From positions 558,001 through 622,000 of the forward strand of contig NZ_FNKI01000001.1 of assembly GCF_900102925.1 (NCBI RefSeq): a stretch of 64,000 nucleotides of DNA. The letters are read 5' to 3'. Within the stretch, counting starts at the first letter, position 1; each line of letters starts with the position of its first letter. Below the pieces are notes generated by a model. That model was not told the DNA's origin. It did not search any database and worked only from the letters and a program-made list of their open reading frames with translations. The position numbers were made by a program, and so were the translations under genes. The DNA comes from Flagellimonas zhangzhouensis (GTDB taxonomy: Bacteria; Bacteroidota; Bacteroidia; Flavobacteriales; Flavobacteriaceae). Shown piece by piece: positions 41,927-53,800 of this stretch.

Positions 41927-42607
41927 ATGAAAAAAATTACGATTGTTATAGTGTTTTTGAGTTTGCAATGCATTGTTGCTCAAGAGAATACAATTACCCA
42001 AAACCTACAAAAGTTCACAGAAATCAAAGGTTTTGATGGGATTTCCATCAATTTGATCAAATCCAGTGAAAACAAAGCTGTTATTTCTGGAGCCAATACG
42101 GATAATGTGGCCATTGTAAATAACGATGGTGTATTAAAGATCCGAATGGAAATTGTAAAGATTTTCAGTGGTTACAGAACTTATGTTGATTTGTACCACA
42201 CGGAAGAATTGGTTGTGATCGATGTTAACGAAGATGCTAGAATATCTTCTGATGACACCTATAAGCAAGACATTTTGGAGCTAAAAGCGCAAGAGGGTGG
42301 TGAGTTGGAAATCAATTGCGAAGTTGACCAGTTATTGATAAAAGCAGTTTCAGGTGGAAAGATATTTTCAGGTGGATTTTCGAATACGCAAGATGTGATC
42401 ATAAATACTGGAGGTGCTTATAATGGGAGGACTTTCCAAACAAAATTTACTACGATTAGCGTAAATGCCGGTGGAAATGCGGAAATTTATGCTTCCAAAT
42501 ATGTTAAGGCCAATGTAAAGGCAGGTGGAGAGGTTTTGGTCTATGGCGACCCCGAAAAAATGGATGAACACACTTTGTTCGGCGGAAAAATAAAAAGAGT
42601 GAATTAA
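41927..42607 (+). CDS. Secreted GIN-domain (DUF2807) protein
   Basis: A 226-residue exported protein with a signal peptide (MKKITIVIVFLSLQCIVAQ, about 1-19). The rest is a repetitive beta-strand pattern with many Gly and Asn, such as INLIKSSENKAVISG, AVSGGKIFSGGF and VNAGGNAEIYASKYVKANV, as in head-GIN/DUF2807 proteins, which probably form a right-handed beta-helix. The role in the envelope is unknown, though relatives are frequent in Bacteroidota beside transporters or regulators. It lies 2 bases before the LysE gene, so they are co-transcribed. Confidence 0.82.
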   Translation: MKKITIVIVFLSLQCIVAQENTITQNLQKFTEIKGFDGISINLIKSSENKAVISGANTDNVAIVNNDGVLKIRMEIVKIFSGYRTYVDLYHTEELVVIDVNEDARISSDDTYKQDILELKAQEGGELEINCEVDQLLIKAVSGGKIFSGGFSNTQDVIINTGGAYNGRTFQTKFTTISVNAGGNAEIYASKYVKANVKAGGEVLVYGDPEKMDEHTLFGGKIKRVN

Positions 42608-42609
42608 TA

Positions 42610-43272
42610 ATGATTGACGACATTCAGGCAGCAATACCATTGGGCTTTTTATTGAGCTTTATGATAGGTCCTGTGTTTTTTGTTTTACTGGAAACTAGTG
42701 CAACAAAAGGATTTAGGGCAGGTGTTAGCTTGGATATCGGGGTTATTTTTGCAGATATTGTCTTCTTATTGATTGCGTACTTCAGTAGTTTTCAATTATT
42801 GGAAAATTTAAGCAATCAACCAGGGTTGTTTGTTTTTGGAGGAATGATATTGCTGGTGTATGGGATTCTCCTTTTTGTGAAAAAAGCAAAGAATAAATCA
42901 AACGTAAAGGCCTCCAAAGGGACTTATCTGGGATTGATGGTAAAGGGATTCTTATTGAATTTCATCAATATCGGGGTTCTTGCATTTTGGTTGGGTTTGA
43001 TCATTGTTGTTGGACCAAGTTTGGACAACGATTCCAATAGGATGATGGTATTTTTTGGAACTGTGCTCATGGTCTATTTTGGGACTGATTTGCTTAAAAT
43101 TTTATTGGCAAAACAACTAAAACGATACTTAACCCAAGAGCGTATTGTACTTATTAAAAAAGGGTTGGGGATAGTTCTGGTTCTGTGTGGAATTGTACTT
43201 ATCGTAAAAGGCTTTCTTCCGAAAGAAAAGTTCGACCTACAAGAAAAAATTGAAAATATAGAGAAGCTTTAA
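42610..43272 (+). CDS. LysE/RhtB-family translocator
   Basis: A 220-residue inner-membrane protein with six hydrophobic helices. The N-terminal IPLGFLLSFMIGPVFFVLLETSATKGFRAGVSLDIGV region contains the family's GP-x-F and GxxxG-like patterns. LysE/RhtB proteins export amino acids such as lysine, homoserine or threonine; the substrate is not predictable here. The start follows the stop of the GIN-domain gene by 2 bases (TAATAATG). A hairpin follows the stop. Confidence 0.88.
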   Translation: MIDDIQAAIPLGFLLSFMIGPVFFVLLETSATKGFRAGVSLDIGVIFADIVFLLIAYFSSFQLLENLSNQPGLFVFGGMILLVYGILLFVKKAKNKSNVKASKGTYLGLMVKGFLLNFINIGVLAFWLGLIIVVGPSLDNDSNRMMVFFGTVLMVYFGTDLLKILLAKQLKRYLTQERIVLIKKGLGIVLVLCGIVLIVKGFLPKEKFDLQEKIENIEKL

Positions 43273-43277
43273 AATAA

Positions 43278-43305
43278 AAAACCCAGCACTAAGTACTGGG
43301 TTTTT
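43278..43305. terminator. Bidirectional terminator between the LysE gene and tRNA-Cys
   Basis: ACCCAG (43281-43286) and CTGGGT (43296-43301) pair, with A-T and C-G pairs inside apart from one mismatch. An A-run precedes and a T-run follows, so both the LysE transcript and the convergent tRNA can end here. Confidence 0.85.
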
Positions 43306-43306
43306 G

Positions 43307-43377
43307 AGGCATCGAGCGGATTCGAACCGCTGTACAAGCTTTTGCAGAGCTCTGCCTAGCCACTCGGCCACGATGCC
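43307..43377 (-). tRNA. tRNA-Cys (GCA anticodon)
   Basis: A 71-base cloverleaf on the minus strand: acceptor GGCATCG pairs with CGATGCC, the D arm contains GCCGAGTGGCTAGGC, the anticodon loop CTGCAAA gives GCA, and the T arm reads GCGGTTCGAATCCGC. The discriminator is T, the identity base of tRNA-Cys. CCA is not encoded. Confidence 0.97.
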
Positions 43378-43427
43378 ATTTTGGTGTGCAAATGTACTAC
43401 TTTTTTAGCTTTAGCAAAGTAATAATA

Positions 43428-43784
43428 TCACCTTTGATTCTTAAGTATTACTGCAACACTTTCAACGTCTCCACCAATTGGTGGATTTATTTTCGCTACC
43501 TCCACTTCCACTTCAATAACTTGAGGAATTTCCTCAAAAATACGATCGCTTATTCTTTTGGCCACATGTTCCAAAAGGTTGGAACGAACGCTCATTTCTT
43601 CTTTTATGATATTGTTCAGTTGAACATAATCAACAGTTTCACTTAAATTATCAGAAATTGCAGGTTGAGAAAGATCGGCAGTAATTTCTAGGTCTACCCT
43701 ATAATCACTTCCAATTAGCATTTCTTCTTTTAAACACCCATGGTTGGAGTGTATTCGAACGTTCTTTAGCCTAATTTTTCCCAC
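43428..43784 (-). CDS. folB: Dihydroneopterin aldolase
   Basis: A 118-residue FolB-fold enzyme that cleaves 7,8-dihydroneopterin to 6-hydroxymethyl-dihydropterin and glycolaldehyde in folate synthesis. IRLKNVRIHSNHGCLKEEMLIG carries the conserved N-terminal NHGC-like segment (catalytic region HG and E), and ISDNLSETVDYVQLNNIIKEEM and LLEHVAKRISDRIF are the family core, with VEVEVAKINPPIGGDVESVAV at the C-terminus. The start is the GTG at 43784, giving the usual length (about 120); an upstream TTG would put the promoter box inside the gene. Confidence 0.9.
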   Translation of the reverse strand: MGKIRLKNVRIHSNHGCLKEEMLIGSDYRVDLEITADLSQPAISDNLSETVDYVQLNNIIKEEMSVRSNLLEHVAKRISDRIFEEIPQVIEVEVEVAKINPPIGGDVESVAVILKNQR

Positions 43785-43804
43785 GCTTTCTTTGTATGAA
43801 AGGG

Positions 43805-43812
43805 CAAAAGTA
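43805..43812 (-). promoter_or_regulatory. -7 promoter box (TACTTTTG) for folB
   Basis: TACTTTTG on the minus strand matches TAnnTTTG and lies 20 bases before the GTG start of folB at 43784. This supports the downstream start and a separate transcript from the adhesin operon. Confidence 0.55.
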
Positions 43813-43829
43813 GCATAAAACCAGAACAA

Positions 43830-44789
43830 TTAATACATACACCTACAATTGCTCAAGCCTTGGAATAGGTCCATACCCACAGTAAGAACATGGGTACCTG
43901 TACTGTATCCCAATATTTCATTGGTGATTATCTGATAGGAGTAGCCAAAATAGAAGTTACTTTTTTTGAATCCAGCAATTGGAGCTATGTACAATGGTGA
44001 TCCAAATTGGTCATTCAAAAAACGATAGGTAACCCCTACGTAATAGTAATCCTCAAAATCGTGAAAACGGAATTTGGTATTCAAATCGGTTACGGAACGG
44101 CCATCACTTTCAAACCATTGGAAGAAAACAGAGGGTTCTACTTCCAATTTACTGTTTTTGTTTTTTGAAAAGCTATATCCAGTATACAGGTAATAGTTTC
44201 TTAGTTTGTTAGGTTCTATTTGAACAATATCGGTATTGAATTTGGACAAATCCTTGTTCAAGATATTGGCAGCATTTAAACTTAAATAGAACTTTTTATT
44301 TCGGTACAAAACGCCCAAATCAAAATTGTGATTTGTTGTTGCTTTGTCATCGGTTGGCAATTGACCATTATTGGCTTCAAACTCCTCAACATCTACCCTA
44401 AACTGGTTAAAATTGTACGATAATCCGAATGAAAGGAATATATCGTCGTAATAATCCAAGGTTAAATGGTGAGCAAATGATACCCTCGCACCCCGTTGGC
44501 GGGTATATCCATTACTATCATTATACAAAAGCATACCCAATCCAGAACGGTTCCCAATTCTGGCATCTGCTGCCAAGGTTTGCGTATCTGGTGCATCTTC
44601 TATCCCTACCCATTGTGTTAAGCCGTTTAAACGCACTTTTATATGATCTCCGATACCTGCATAGGTTGGAGACATTAAAAATGGATTATCAGCTATGTAT
44701 TGCGATAATTGGGGTACTGTCAACTCTTGTCCCCTGGCACAAAGTGCCAAGGAAACAAGGAGGATAGTTGAGTATATCTTTTTTAACAT
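43830..44789 (-). CDS. PorP/SprF-family type IX secretion protein, partner of the giant adhesin
   Basis: A 319-residue outer-membrane beta-barrel protein. A signal peptide (MLKKIYSTILLVSLALCARGQ) is followed by the family start YIADNPFLMSPTYAGIGDHIKVRLNGLTQWVG and a series of amphipathic strands (FLSFGLSYNFNQFRV, FYFGYSYQI). In F. johnsoniae SprF, of the same family and placed directly after sprB, is needed to get SprB to the cell surface. By position (21 bases after the 4727-residue protein) this is the cognate SprF here. It ends the four-gene operon. Confidence 0.9.
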   Translation of the reverse strand: MLKKIYSTILLVSLALCARGQELTVPQLSQYIADNPFLMSPTYAGIGDHIKVRLNGLTQWVGIEDAPDTQTLAADARIGNRSGLGMLLYNDSNGYTRQRGARVSFAHHLTLDYYDDIFLSFGLSYNFNQFRVDVEEFEANNGQLPTDDKATTNHNFDLGVLYRNKKFYLSLNAANILNKDLSKFNTDIVQIEPNKLRNYYLYTGYSFSKNKNSKLEVEPSVFFQWFESDGRSVTDLNTKFRFHDFEDYYYVGVTYRFLNDQFGSPLYIAPIAGFKKSNFYFGYSYQIITNEILGYSTGTHVLTVGMDLFQGLSNCRCMY

Positions 44790-44810
44790 GAGGTTAAAGT
44801 AGGTTAATCA

Positions 44811-47800
44811 TTAATTGCGGTAGAGTGTAAAGTGGCCCACAAACTCTCTGTCATCACGATCACCATTTAGGCGAACTACATACCAGTAATCTCCAGTAGG
44901 TAATGGTTTACCATCGTAATTACCATCCCACCCTTTGATTTCGCGGGTCATTTCTTCCACTACTCTACCATAACGATCATAAATTTTAATTAGTACGTCA
45001 GGGAAGCCCTCAACATTGTCAGGAAGCCAAAAATCGTTAAGACCATCACCATCTGGGGTAAAGAAGTCTGGGAAGTCCACATCCATGAATTCCACATAGA
45101 TTTCAGCAGTAGCCTCACATCCATTCTGATCAATAACAGTTACCGTGTAAGTATCTGTATAGTTGATGTAGAATATGTTGTCCGATCCATTGTTGATATC
45201 GTTGAAATAGAAGGTATAATCCTCTACACCACCTTCAGCGATAGCAGTGATTTGGTTAAAGCTGTTGTTCTCCAATACCAAGGTCAATGGTTCATAACCT
45301 TCAATGGTGAAATCATAAGTGGTCATACAACCATTGGCATGAGCAATAGTAACAAAGTGATCACCTGGGGTAAGGTTTGAAAAATCTGCAGTCAATTGCA
45401 TATCTGCAGGATCAGTTGAATCCACTGCATACATTACATCGTCTATTATTGACTCGTTTTCAAAAACAATATCCAAGTAATTGTTCGGAATATTTCCTGT
45501 ACACTCATACATTGGAGTTACCGTAGCCGCAAGATTTACACCTGGCTCGATTTCCACAATCACATTGGTTTCACAACCTTGTGCATCTCTAATAAATACT
45601 ACGTGAGTTCCTGCTGCAAGATTTTGGAACAAGAACTGATCTTGTACAAAGTTTGCATCTTGGCTAGAGTTCAAGCTGGTCATATATGGTGCTGTACCTC
45701 CAGTAACTTGAATTTCAAACTCACCATCTGCGCTATCGAAACATACTTCGTGCATAATGTTGATAGCTTCTGCAGCGATTGGTTCTGGTTGAACAATTTC
45801 AAATTGGAAGGTCAAGAAACAACCGTTCACATCTTGAGCGATTACATCGTAAATACCAGGTGCCAAATCGGTAAAGGTATTTTCGGTATCGAACTGATCA
45901 AGGTTTGGTGAAATTGCGTAAAGAATTTCTCCTGTACCACCAGATACTTCAACAGTGATTGTACCGTCGTCCATTCCTGCACATGTAATATCGGTAGACT
46001 CTTCTCTTTCAATTACCAATGGAGCTGGATCAACAATGATGATTTCAGGAGACACCTCAACACAATCCTCACTGATAACTCTTACGTAGTAGCTACCTGC
46101 TGGCAACGTATTGAATGTTCCACTGGTCTGTGGTCCAGCCAATAGGTTGGTCAAAGCAGCATCACTGAACAATTCGTAATAGTAATTACCCAATCCACCA
46201 GTTGCTTGAGCAGTGATTGTTGCAGATGCTTCACCCATACAGTTGATGAATGCTGCAGAATCGTCAATGGTCAATATTAATTCTGGTATAGGATCAATGG
46301 TTACTTGGTTAGAGATTTCAGCCTCACAACCATTTGTATCACGAACATAATATTGGTATACTCCCTCTCCTACGGCTAGCGTAATTGAATTACCTGCCAT
46401 TGGAGTAAAGTTGATGTTATCGGTACTGTACAAGTAAGAACCGTTTCCACCTGAAGCGGTCAATAAAATTTCTGCATCAGTGGTACAAGTCATTTCGGTA
46501 ACCTGAACTAAAGAAGCAAATACTTCAGTTGGCTCGTTGATAGTTACTTGTGGAGTTTCCACACCACAGTTCCAACCATCAGTTACGGTAATGCTATAGA
46601 TACCAGCACCCAATCCTGTAAAGGTATTGTTGGTTTGTTCACCTGTTGTGAATTCAATGGTAGTACCAGTTGCATCATAATAGTTCAACTGATATGCATA
46701 TGAACCTTCTCCACCAGTTACGTTGATGGCCCAAACAGCAGCACTGTCATCTCCATAACAAGCCAAATCAATCGGAGCAGCATCAATATCTGCGGTGATA
46801 GGATCTGGTTCTGTTAAGGTCAATGTTCTATCTTCAAAACAACCACCATTATCGGTAACTCTTACCGTATAATCTCCAGCAGACAATCCTGTGAACACGA
46901 AACTTTGAACATCGTTCATGGTGTAAACTTCTGAAGTAGTGGTATTCGTCAATACAATATCGTATGGTGCATATCCTCCTGTTGGTGCTACCATTATTTC
47001 ACCTAAATCGTTAGTACAAGTTACATTGGCGACTTCCAAAGGAGCAGCATCCAATGCTGAACTTGGCGAAATGATGGTAACTGTACCAGATGTAGATGTG
47101 CAGAAAGGAGCTTCTGTGGCCTCTACTTCAACATAATAATTGCCACCAACCAAATCAGGATGGGATATGGCCAAGGAACCAGCTGAAGCATTTCCACTTC
47201 CAGATACGATAAGCGTACCATCGGTTCTGTAAACATCATAATCATATAATCCTGGGTAACCAGAAACATCTATTGTAATTTCTCCTGCATCACCAAAACA
47301 CATAGCTGGTGAAGTAGCCGTAGCAACAACATCAATGGTATCGTAGGGTGCAATGGTGTATGAAGTTATAACGTAACATCCCGTTGCATCATTAGTAGCC
47401 CTAAAGGTGTATGTTCCTGGAGCATTCAAGTCAAATGTTGCAGTGGTACCTGTAGAAGCCGTCATTGTTCCATAAGTGTTTCCAACAGGCAACAAGGCAA
47501 ATGTATAGGTGTCACCAGGAATATATTCTGTAACCGTTAGGGTTACCGTTTCTGGATTCACACAAGATATAGCAACATCTTGGTTGGTAGCTACGGTGAA
47601 CGTATTCAATGGTTGAATATCAATACTATTTGGATATTCACATCCATTGGCATCTCTTACAATATAGTTGATGGTTTGAACACTTCCATTATCCACAACA
47701 TCAAATGTTGTAGATGAAGTAAAGGCATTTCCATTGAAGCTATAGACAAATGGAGCGGTTCCACCAGTTGGAACAACAGTCACAGTTGCTTCATTAACTG

Positions 47801-50800
47801 AATTACTTGGGCTACAAGAGAAATCAGTAGCAGTAGCAGTGGCCGCTAATACTGGAGGTTCTCCAATTGTAGCATCAAAGGTATCTTCACAAGCTCTGGA
47901 AGAAATTACTCTTACTCGGTAATCACCAGCTGGTAGATTATCGAATACAGGGCTCGATTGCGCAAATCGGTAAGGAGTTACCAAGTTGGACATTTGATAT
48001 AATTCGTAAGTGTAAACAGGGTCAACAACGGTTGCTGGGTCAAGAACCACAGTCAAACTACCATCTGAACCGCCATTACAGCTTACATCTTCTTCAATTA
48101 CATTATCGATAACAGGATCTACTTTATCATCCAATTCTTGTGTTACCACATAAGTACATGGAGTAGTAGTATCATTATCGGTTACGGTAATGGTATAAAC
48201 GCCTGGTTGAACAAGTCCTGTGAATACTCCCGTAGCATTGCTATCGGTTGTAGTTCCATCAGGATAAACCAAATCAAATGTTAGGTTAGATGAACCACCA
48301 GATACATTCACGGTAATTTGTCCTCCTGGATCAACAGTACAGTCAATTGGCTTAACCACGGTTGTATTGGCAGTCATTGCATCAGAAAGAACTACTGGAC
48401 CAACAGTTGTGGTACATGTCCACTGATCAGCTATCAATACCTCATAAGAACCAGCACCCAATCCTGAGAAAATGGTACTTGTTTTAGGCGAACCAACGTT
48501 CACTCCGTTTCTGATCAATTGATAAGTGTAGTTGCTTCCTTGACCACCAGTGGTTCCAACAACTTCGATTTCTCCTTGAAGGTTGGTACAGTTTTCAACA
48601 TTTACTTGCAGTGAAGCTGTAATTGGCAGAGGATCGGTCAACGTAACTGTATCCACCAATTGCTCACATCCGCTTGAATCGATTACCCAAGCTTCATAAG
48701 TTCCTACGGACAATCCTGTAAAGTTAGGACTAGCCACATAGTCACCAGGGCCTGTTGGAGAAGTAGTTCCCACATAGTAGGAGTATCCACCCCATCCACC
48801 AGCTACGCCAGTAATTTGGATAATACCATCGTTACCCACACAAGTGATATCGGTTACCACAGTAGAACCTGTAATCGGTGCGGCAGGACCAGCAATATTG
48901 AATGATTCGCTGTACACACAAGCAGCACCTGGAGGGTTGGTATCAGTAACTTCGATATAATAAGTACCCGCCGCAAGACCTGAAATGGTAAAGTTTCCAT
49001 CTGTGTCAGATCCTGTTGAGGTTACATCATCGGCCAAGTTGGTTGGGGTATTGTTGATATCGTAGTATAAGGTATATGTTATTGCACTTGCATAGGTAAT
49101 GCTAGAAGCATCTACCAAGTTCAGTTCAACAGCGCCATTGGTATCACCATAACAAGTGATATCTGTTGTGCTGACTACCATTAAATCCAACACTTCTGGA
49201 TCAGCTACTTCGTGTGAAACGGTAATGATACATCCTGTTACTGTATTTCTCACTTCAAAATTGTGAATACCAACAGACAGTCCAGTAAAACTTCCTGAAG
49301 CTTGGAAAGTTCCAGAAGGCAACTCTCTAAACTCATAGTTTGCTGGGTCTGTAACAGATGTTGTTATAGATCCAATAGCAGTAATAGTAATATCTTCACC
49401 TGTTACACAAGTGGCTACAGCATCAACTGCTACGGTTGCAGAATCCAAACTATCGAATGGTGCAATAACAGCAGTTGTAGTTCCTAAACATCCATTACTA
49501 TCGTATACATTAATGGTATAATTGCCACCTGCTGTATTGGTTTCAGTGTAAACAGGGTTGCTACCTGACTGAACCACTACAGAACCAGCATCATTGATAA
49601 ATTCATAGATAACATAGTTTCCGCTACCTCCTGTAATGGAAGCAGTGTCCACGGTAATTGTTGCATTGTTGGTATTGTTACCAGCAGTACAACCAAATTC
49701 AACCACTGTTGGTGCAGCAACAGCAATGGCTGCTGGCTCTCCAATAATGATATCAAAGATGTCAACAAAACAGCTGTTAGAACCAACTCCTCTTACACTA
49801 TATGTACCAGCAGGAAGGTTTTCAAATGTGTTACCATTCAATACAGCACCAGCTGGCATTGGAGATAAAGTATAGGTTAATGGGTTGATACCATTATCTA
49901 TTTCTGTAAGTGTAATGGTTCCATCGCTGGCACCAAAACAAGTTACATCCGTATGCGTTTCAGTGAAGCTTGGAAGCGGTGCGTCTGGCACCTCAACTGT
50001 TATGGTACGTGAACAGTTTGGTGGGGCTGTTCCCATATCAAATACAATCACATCATAACTGCCAGCAGCAGCAGCACCTGTCCAAGTAAATGGATTGGAA
50101 GGTAGCACAGCTCTAGCTTGGTCGTTAGTACCAGGCCCATCGATCATGTACTCGTAATTTCCAGATCCAGCAAAAACTTCGATTTCAATTTCTGCATTGG
50201 CCAAGGCTCCTGGCTCACAATCCAAAGCAACAGTTTGAATTGCAGTGAACTCCAATGGAGGATGTACCTCAATCACATCCGTATCAGTACAACCATTGCT
50301 GTCAATAATCGAAACATTATAGGTTCCTGGAGCTACATTGGTAAATATGCCTCCGTTGTTTTCATAGGTCGCACCTCCATCCAAAGAATAGAAAATTTGA
50401 GGCGCAGTACTTGTTGCGTTAATGGTAACAGTTATTGGTAGGGCACAGCTATCGATTACAATGCTGTCAATGGTTGGATTTGGAGTTAGTGTCAAAGGAA
50501 CTGACCCAAGATTCACACCACAACCATATTGATCCTCCATAGTTACATCGTAGTTACCTGCAGGTGAGTTTGCAGGAATCTCAATAGGGTTATCAGATGT
50601 TGAAGTTATAGTCGTGAATCCAACAGGTCCAGTTACAGTGTAGGTGTACGTTCCACCTCCACCCAATGGGTTTTGAACTTGGATCAAACCAGGCTCACTA
50701 CAGCTAATATCTTGTAGTACATTCAACGTACCAGAAAGAGGGTTCAATTCTGGTAAAAAGACATTTTCCGTTGCACCCACACAACTATCGTTGTTGGAAC

Positions 50801-53800
50801 CATCTACTTCGGTAACTTCAATGTAATAATTTCCTTCAGGTAAATTGTTAACTGTAACATCTTGTTGAGGAGATGAAAATGGCACAATTCCACCACTGGT
50901 AGCCACAGATACAGGCGAACCAGAAGACATGTCATAAACAGTCCATCTCATCTGAGTTTCAAATGGAGCTTGGTTGTCGGTGATTGTATATGTGATACTA
51001 CCAGTGCTTAATCCATCACAAGTTGGAGTTACTACAGAAGTAATTTCCAAAGGAACGGTAATCAAATCGTTCACGTTTACATTACTCTGACGCACACAAC
51101 CACTCGTATCCCTTACATAGAAAACATAGGTTCTACCAGGAACCAAACCTGTCCATTGGTACATTCCATGACCAGCTGGCACAGTGTTTCCTAGGTTATC
51201 TGTTGTTCCACCAACTTGCCATGTTGCAGCAGTTGGATCAAAATTAGCTGGATCATCAGAGTATGCATATTCGTATGGAGCCACACCTTCGGAACCTTGA
51301 ACGGTAACCTGCAATTCATTACAGTTTACAATCAAAGCTGAAATGGTAATATCCAAATCATCCAATGGGTAAGGAATAATGAAAGGCTCTAAATCTGTTT
51401 GACAAACCGTGTTGCTTGATCCATCCACAGTTCTCAATGAAGGATAAACCGTATCTCCAGGATTATATCCACGGAATTGATCAGATGACTGCCAAGTTGT
51501 ACCGCCATCATCACTAAATTCGATGGTTCCAATGGTCGATGGGTAGCCTGAGAAATCAAATCCAAAATCGTTTGGTCCTACACTAGCGTCACAATTTAAT
51601 GGTACTACACCTGTAACAATACCTGTTAATTCATCAGGGTTGTTGATGGTTTGTGTATCTGTAATGGTACAACCTGTTGCATCGGTTACATTAATTGTGT
51701 AATCCCCAGGCATTAGGTTGTAGTAAGTACGGCTAGAGGCCAATACGTTTGTATCGGTTTGGTTGGAAGCACCTCCATTGTCCAAATCCACAATTTCTAT
51801 GGTATATGGGGCAATTCCAGAGGTAATATCCACCAAAATATTTCCAGTTCCATCATGACAGTATGGATCAGTAGGCGTTGCAACCATTGTTAATGGTACA
51901 GCAGGATTTACGGTAACTGTTTCAACATATTCACAATAAGGAGCAGTTGCCGAATTATCTCTTACGTACACATCAAAAGTACCTTCGTTACCAGCACTCA
52001 CAGTGTAAACATTGGTAGTTGAGAAGGATCCAGTTGGGTCAGTCGTAGTTGGAACAAAAGCATATTGCAGAACTGGACTTCCGCCAGAAGCTGTTACGGT
52101 AATACTTCCATCAGCACAAGAAGAAACATCCACAACTTCTACGTTCGCCACCAAATCATCAACAATGGTTACGGTATCTTGAATAGAACATCCATATTGA
52201 TCACGAACATCAATGGTATAGGTTCCTGCTGTTAAGCTTGAGAATGTATAGGTAGTAGCTGAGGTAGGCGTTGGGGTAATCCAAGCACCACCGTTAATAC
52301 TGAACTGATAGTTTCCGTTTCCAGAAGTTACATCAACCTGAATAGTTCCGTCGTTGTTTCCACTATAACAAGCTGTTGGTGTTAAGGTGAAAGCAATGGT
52401 TGCTGGTGGAGCGATGGTAATAGGAGTTGTATCCTCGCAAAGATTTGTGTCTCTTGATCGAATCACATAATCTCCAGCAGCCAATCCAGTAAATACATTA
52501 GAAGATTGGTAAGTCGTGATTACACCACCTACAGTATCTTCCAATTGGTATTGGTATGCAGGAGTACCACCTGTTGTGGTTGCTGTTACAGTAGCACCAC
52601 CGTTGGTACAAGTAAGTTCGTTGGTCACCACTGCAGTTACATCCAATACATCAGGTTGTGCTAATGTTTGGTTCAACACTACCGAACAAGCAGGGTCTCT
52701 TAGGTCTACAATGTTGATCGTATGTGCACCAGCTGCTAATCCTGAAACAGTGATAGGACTTGCAAATTGAGCCGCAGAAACAACGCCACCATCTACTTGG
52801 TAGGTATAACCTGTTGCTGGGTCAAAGTTTTCAACTTCAAAGGTGATGGTTCCATCGTTAGCACTGTTACACGTTAAATCTGTGTAAGAAGTGATGGCTC
52901 CATCAAAGGCATTTCCATCCTCAACGTTTACATTGATAGTCAAAGATTCTGTACAAACCTCAGGAGTTTGGTAGGCTTCAATATCATCAATCGCGATATC
53001 ATTTCCGCCAGTAACAGCTGAATTTGTTCTAATAACAATATCTAAGTTGGTATTTGCTCCTGGATTTAGGGTTACAGAGTAGTTTTGCCAATCGTTAACA
53101 CCATTGTTTTTAGGAACATTTCCTGTAGTTGTGCTCGCAATTACAGTTCCAACTCCATCAACTAATTGAATGTCGATATCTGGATCAGCTCCGCCAGTTC
53201 CATTTCTTAGCAAGTTAAATGCCCAAAGGGAAATGGTAATATCTCTGTTTGGAACTACTTCGATGCCTCTTTTGGCATAAATAATGCCATTGGCACCAAC
53301 TGCGCCACCAACATTCATGGCAAGGAATCTACCATTGGCCACACCTGTATGATCATTAGGACTTAACCATGATGGGTATGGATTTACAATGGTTTGGGTC
53401 ACTGAGTATTCCCCGTCTTGTATTTCAGTATTTATTGACCATCCACAAGAGTTTGCAGACCCATTTTGAGGTTCATAGCAATACGCTGGGTCTACCTCTG
53501 GAATACTGGTATTTGGTCCTGTTCCAAAGTTTTCAGAAAGAAGAATACTCGGAGAAGGAGCAATATTACTTGTATAATTTACCGTAATTGTATGGTTTCC
53601 AACAGCAACATCCGTAAACACATTGGAGGTGTTTGGAGTATTTGGTGAACCATCAATTTCATAAGTATAATCAAAATCTGTGCTACTTGGAGTTACAGTA
53701 ATTGTACCCTCACCATCACACTCGTAATCTATTGAAGTAGTAGCTGTAGGAGCTTCAGGTTCTGGATCAATAGTTACAGACATTGGGAAGGTACAAAGGT

